Of a stretch of DNA of 64,000 bases, positions 58,979-64,000 are shown piece by piece. Both the position numbers and the translations under genes were made by a program. Below the pieces are notes generated by a model. That model saw only the letters and a program-made list of their open reading frames with translations, was not told the DNA's origin and did no database searches. The DNA is from Berberis thunbergii (taxonomy: Eukaryota > Streptophyta > Magnoliopsida > Ranunculales > Berberidaceae). The stretch is from positions 372,001 through 436,000 of the forward strand of contig QNQO01000199.1 of assembly GCA_003290165.1 (NCBI GenBank). The letters run 5' to 3'. How positions within the stretch are numbered: position 1 is the stretch's first letter; the number at the start of each line of letters is the position of its first letter.

Positions 58979-59139
58979 AGAGCGAGGAAACGAGCGAGGA
59001 GAGGGACGTGGCGGGGTGGGAGCCGTCCACCCCGCTCGGGATGCATGCCACAATTTTTGTGCGTGCATCTCGAGCGGGGTGGACGGCTCCCACCCCGCCA
59101 CGTCTCTCTCCTCGCTGGTTTCCTCGACATTTAGAATTC
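58979..59139. repeat. GC-rich hairpin element, copy 5
   Basis: Near-perfect palindrome of about 160 bp. Arms GACGTGGCGGGGTGGGAGCC ... GGCTCCCACCCCGCCACGTC and GTCCACCCCGCTCGGGATGC ... GCATCTCGAGCGGGGTGGAC; the loop CCACAATTTTTGTG is itself a small palindrome. The right end CCTCGACATTTAGAATT is the family terminal motif. Confidence 0.88.
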
Positions 59140-60013
59140 CCCTATTTAAAACATTTGCCTTTCATAATAGGCAAATTATGGAATACACTTTGCCTACCAT
59201 CGTCAAAAGGTATTTGCTCATTAAACACTCATAAAGCACTTCTTTGTTCCTTCAAATAGTTTCAACTAAAAAAATAGTGAGATTTCAGCAATAGATAGAG
59301 TTCTGAGGAGGATGAGATCTACCTGTCGAGACAAAGATTTGCACGCATGATGGAGGAGATCAAAGAGAGATCTAAGGACTGAGTGGGTTGGAGACTGAGT
59401 GGGTTGAATACATGCTACACGAAAACATATTGATTATTCTTGCCCACAATCCAAAACAGACACTGGGCCCTCGGCACCCAATTTCTAACAAAAAATTGTG
59501 GATAACTTATAATAAAACAAAATAAAATAAGTGGGTAAAAGGTCCTTTTAACTTGCCCACGACCCATTTATCCCTTTCTGACTGCAAGAACCTGAGATTC
59601 TGATAGGATTAATCTAACATGAGGTTCAATACCATTCGTAGAACTATGCATAATGCAGCAGTAACTGTGTGACTATCTGGCATAGCGATGAACTAAGTTA
59701 CTCCATCAAACATTTACCAGACATTAAGGTTAACTATCACCGCAATTGTGTAGGTTGATGGCACGAGCCTCAGCAGCGATATGGTTGGCAGCTACAATAA
59801 GCAACAAAAAGCCAGAAACTATATAGTAAATAAATGACAATAAATTCACATGTATATATAGACCAAGAATCATCACACAAGTCAACATCAAGAATGAACA
59901 ACTAGGTCCATCATCAAAAGCATTTTCTCCCATACTCTCCCACCAATAACAATTTACAAAAAAAAAAAACCGAAGGTATGTCAATATAAATTGAACTACT
60001 GGACAGAATGAAG
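59140..60013. other. No gene recognised; 3' flank of the DUF4057 pseudogene
   Basis: AT-rich. The part next to 60013 may be former 3' UTR of the neighbouring gene. Confidence 0.35.
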
Positions 60014-61058
60014 TTAAACCAAGGCAATGCTACTCTCACCACCAGGGGTTTACGAACACCACCAAGGTGATCTCTGGATGCTGCTTTTTTATCAGCAAAA
60101 ATGTTGCTGCCACTCATTTCCTTTCACTTTGCCATGCTAAGTGGTTTTTCCGTTGACCCTGGAGGAACATCTGCTTTGAAGATATCATTGCCCGTCAGCT
60201 CCTGGAACTTCTGATTAGGTATTTTCTTAGCTGTCTTGATTGGAGTTTCCTCGCTGAACATGATATCACCCTGATCACACACAGTCAACAGTTGGATTTT
60301 AATAGAAAAGCTACCTTGAACAAATGAATCTGTTACAGTGTCAATGGCAAAACTGAGGTAAATGCTTAACACTGAGTGTGTATGTGCTTGTACTAGCCTA
60401 TCTATTTCTTTTGGTTATGGTTCAAATATTATTTCCTGTCCCTTCTTCCCCACTGTCAATTATGTGCTACATTAATAACTAACTACAGACTTCAACAGGT
60501 TTTCTTAACATTTTGCTCTGTAGGTTCACCAAGGTGTATACTTCCTTTCAGTTCAAGGTTGCGGGCATCCAACGGCCGAGGTGTAATCTCTGGAGGAAGG
60601 CCAAAGATATCGTGCCGGCTAAGCTCCAGGCACTTTGCTTGCGATAGTTGTTTCTTCAGTTTGTCTTCAGATTCACTTTCCAGTGTGCCACTTAGTTCTC
60701 TCTTCTTCGCAACCTCAGGCAGAGAGGTTGGTTTCTTGGTAAAAACATCCTCTACAGTACTGAATGAGATCTGGCTGATTCCACTAAGTGCTTGCTGAAA
60801 ATCCAGTTATATAAAATGTGAATTTAAAAAAAATTGCTTACATGCATAAGGCAAAACATAATACAAATGAACACCTGAGGAGCTGTTTGATTTTATAGAC
60901 CACTGGTATAAAACTAGATTAATACCTGGTAAATGCGTAAACCTGTTTTATTCATAGTCAGACTGGAACCGCCAGCTGCTTCTGCAGTATGTTCATCATC
61001 ATCTTTGAAGATACCACTACCAGTCATCTCCTTCAGTTTGTGCCTAGAACATTGTTTC
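60014..61058 (-). pseudogene. DUF4057-family gene copy, 5'-lacking and frameshifted
   Basis: Minus strand, three exons with introns kept: 61058-60926 (HKLKEMTGSGIFKDDDEH, MNKTGLRIYQ), 60794 to about 60510 (ALSGISQISFSTVEDVFTKK, KRELSGTLESESEDKLKKQL, LDARNLELKGSIHLGEP) and 60270-60014 (ETPIKTAKKIPNQKFQELTG, NDIFKADVPPGSTEKPLS, MSGSNIFADKKAASRDHLGG). These repeated LSG/NDIF and MTGSGIF motifs mark the plant DUF4057 proteins, whose biochemical role is not known. The last exon has a TGA just before the final MSGSNIF repeat, and one C appears missing in the run before the C-terminal GGESS-type ending, which moves the stop. The first exon is not found in the 2.9 kb to the right. Confidence 0.85.
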
Positions 61059-64000
61059 CTGAAAGTTTTTGAGAAATCACAAGTTAATAAGCAAAGGGGA
61101 AAGAAAATAATGGTATCACAAGTCTAGGCATTCAATTAAATGGTTATTGGCAAAAATAAAAAAAAATAAAATAGTAACTGAATAATGTAACTAAACCAAT
61201 TTTAAACACTGGAAAACAGCAAAAATCATTCTCCAAAAAAGAAGATTACTTTATGCCATTCAAGTTAATAATGGTTATTAGCAACTACTTAAGCCAATTC
61301 AGTGGTCCTTAGGCAGGTAGGAAAGTGATGGTTAAAGTTGTTGCACTGACATGCTTTTGACTATGTATATATATATTTTGATAATACATAGCGACACTTT
61401 ACTTTCCGAAAATTACCCATATTGAACAAACACATGGAAATTCGTCTGACACTCCCATCTATCAAATAACTCCATGTTGAGGTCATCAATGTGATAAAAA
61501 TTCAAATAAAAAGGATTCCCTGCTGCCAAGTAGGAATTGCTTGGGTCCTTTAGGGATTGTCTAGAACGTTAGTAGTACTATATAACAATTTTTTTTGGAA
61601 AACAAGCGGAGGTTTGAAGGATTACCAAACCTTTATATTGATAAAAAAAAAATGATGAACCAAATACAAATATACAATCATTCATTACATCAACAATAGA
61701 AACGGAAAATTTCTTCAAATTGACAACAAACAAACTAATTAGATCTAGCTCAACAATCCTCAAGTTGGAAATAATCTCGCAAAGTGTTCTACAACAATAG
61801 TTTCTTGGTGCATATGCCATAAGTTTACTTTCTCATAAACACCAATCAATTATTTAATCATCCTCATAACATGATTTAGACCTAATAGGACGCTCAAGAT
61901 TTGAGAGAAGTCAACATAGCTCAAGATGTAAGAGAGCACTGAACTTGAAAGTAAACCTCATTGAATACTAGCTCTAATGTAGCATCCATATAAGAATCCA
62001 AAAGACATGCATTATTAACCTATACTATAAGTCAAGAAGCGAATCATATGATTACCGACTGAAAAAAGTAAATAACCCTATAATGTAAAAGCTTGTCCCA
62101 TATGGTGCTTTTTCTATTGAAGTGTGTGACACCTTGTATCCACGTCACATCAAATCCGTGTTATAGTCACATAGCTATTCATACTATGATGACATTTCTT
62201 CTGTCACAATCTGTCACTAATCATCTGCATATATGTTAGTATTAATCATGACTTCTAGGGGGGTGATACTGATTTTAATAAGTCTATCCATTACTGTAAA
62301 TGGAGTTTTGTCATTCCTCAATTCGTCATAAGATCTTGACTATTTTTCTGTTATGCCTAAGTTTTGAACTTGTTTAGGATTCTGATAAAATTCAAAATTT
62401 AGTCGTCAAATCTATCTCTAAATCCTTACCAACAAATTTGGAGTGACCATCTTCCAATAATCCATCTCCTCTAATTTTAATAACACGTTTGGAAGAGTTT
62501 GTGGCCTCCGTCAACTAATTGTTCTCTTCTCAAAATGATTGTGTAGGAACATTCTCTCTCCTACTAAGAGCATTTCAGCCCTCCGAAAAATTTACGGGGA
62601 AGTAAGATGTTTTATACATCCTAGTATCTATGCAATTAAATCGGAAAGCGGTTGTAGTGCAGTCCATGACCGAATTGTAATTAACTGGGATTAATCGAGA
62701 TTAATTGGATTTAATCGGTCAATTTTTTCATAGTATCATCATCATCATCATCATCAAAGCCCATTCCCGAGATAATTTTTTCATAGTATATATTTTTAAA
62801 ATTTAATCATAGTCATAGATTACAAAAAGAAACTAAAAGAAAATTGTAGATTGTTTTAACAACCAAACTACCAAGACAAACATTCAGAAACAAAATAGAT
62901 GTCAGACTTAACAAGAAGAACCAACCTACCTATCCCATTAAAAACAACCTCAATCACCAAAATCCATATAACTACAAACAACCTCAATCAACAAGCTCCT
63001 GTAGTTCATATGAATTCTACACAAGAGGGAGGAGAAAAGGGGAGGCCGAGTGGGATGGGGACTGGGAGGTGAGGGAAGTGGGAAAGTAGGGTTGACGTGG
63101 TACATTTTTATTTGGTTTGAAAGAATGGAGGAAAAGAGAGACTGAGATCGTTGTCGTCGTCGTCACCATCTAGAGATCTTCACCTTATCTGTTCTTCTTA
63201 AATTTATGTTTTTTTTTATACATATTGATAAACCAACAAGTCGGTCGGGTCGATTAATCGGTGACTCACCGATTTTTCGCCAATTAATCGGTGTTCACTA
63301 AACCCCAACAGTTTTCACCTAATTTAATTTGGTCAAACTCCGAATTGCGATTAATCAATAAATTTTCACCGCATTAATAACTCAGCCTACTATACATTCC
63401 GCCAAAAGCACTCTCCACTTTGTACTTATGGCCAAAATGTATAATGTTAACGTCCTGCTATACCACCTAACGTACAACCAATGAGAGGTTGTACGAGCTT
63501 TCAAATGATCTAAAAGCCTCAGAAGAGATTATATTCATAGGCTTCAACAAAGTGAGTCACCCCATGGCAAGACACAAAATTGCTTACAGTTAATATGCCC
63601 ACCCCCAAAAAAAGTTAATAAGTAAATAAATAAATAAAATGGCTTGAACAATAAGTAATTGGTGGTTAGCGGTGTGCAGATTCTCAAAATAGAAACCAAG
63701 CTGGTTTCATATTTAAAAGGGTTGGCATGGTGGTCCACTTCTAATCTTTAACAACCTTTGGGTACGTTTGATAATCTAGAAGGATCTTGAAATTTATGAC
63801 CAAAAATTGTCCAGGGAATAACATATGCAATTTTCTTTTAGAAATATACAAAAATAAAGCACATAAGCAATGCACGTGGTTTGATAGTTTTCACTTTTAC
63901 CTACTTTCACTAGTAGAGATGATTGCTTCACTAAATGAGTAATTGAATATTAAAATTTAATTTCCTTTTTCTTCTCAGTCACACTCCGCTAGACTTTTAG
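61059..64000. other. No gene recognised
   Basis: AT-rich. There is a (ATC)n run near 62737-62755, and several GATTAATCGG-like motifs at 62690-62725 and 63250-63360 that may belong to one degraded repeat. The missing DUF4057 first exon was looked for here and not seen. Confidence 0.35.

Noticed and set aside
62690..63360. Long inverted repeat from GATTAATCGG motifs
   Set aside because: Motifs recur but the arms could not be aligned beyond about 15 bp.

Overview
The window is flowering-plant nuclear DNA: AT-rich, intron-containing gene remains with GT-AG junctions, and almost every mobile-element class typical of angiosperms. The species cannot be named from the sequence. No protein-coding gene in the window looks intact. 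It is a layered stack of transposons inserted into each other and into at least two decayed host genes, with fragments of three more host genes carried inside transposons.

Left part (1-22.7 kb). A minus-strand L1-type LINE (1 to about 7 kb, running off the left edge) has a Helitron (5226-6341) inserted in its ORF1; the Helitron carries exons of a RINGLET/RLT-type homeobox-DDT gene. Two GC-rich hairpin elements follow (9.1-9.6 kb). Next come a Ty3/gypsy integrase remnant split by a hAT-type MITE (10728-11324), a Copia scrap, a MULE/FAR1-type transposase pseudogene (14-16 kb) and a second L1-type LINE (17.0-20.7 kb), whose endonuclease is split by a MITE containing a tRNA-derived SINE.

Centre (22.7-49.5 kb). 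A minus-strand Pumilio/PUF-repeat pseudogene spans 27 kb. Its introns hold a GC-rich MITE, an LTR element without coding capacity (26776-29452) and a gypsy RT/RNase H scrap. Its first exon is interrupted by a complete Copia retrotransposon (33305-48725, 5-bp duplication GAAAA). That Copia is interrupted in its integrase by a 10.3-kb CACTA element (36142-46417, 3-bp duplication ATG). The CACTA has no recognisable transposase. It carries, all on one strand, a GA-rich leader with a splice donor, five exons of an ESD4-like SUMO protease and four exons of a GDPD-like (SHV3/SVL) GPI-anchored protein.

Right part (49.5-64 kb). A palindromic MITE lies upstream of the Pumilio start, followed by two more hairpin elements, a SINE-like sequence and a second non-autonomous LTR element (50937-56335). 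That element's only ORF runs antisense to its LTRs and resembles the putative-gypsy-type (Transposase_28) family; it also has two blocks of tandem repeats, a Tat-lineage-like layout. An (ATT)n microsatellite, a fifth hairpin copy and a decayed, 5'-lacking DUF4057 gene (60014-61058) follow. The last 3 kb are AT-rich with nothing recognised.

The relative order of insertion is readable: Pumilio exon, then Copia, then CACTA. Coordinates of terminal repeats and target duplications were read base by base; exon boundaries are inferred from splice consensus plus family resemblance.
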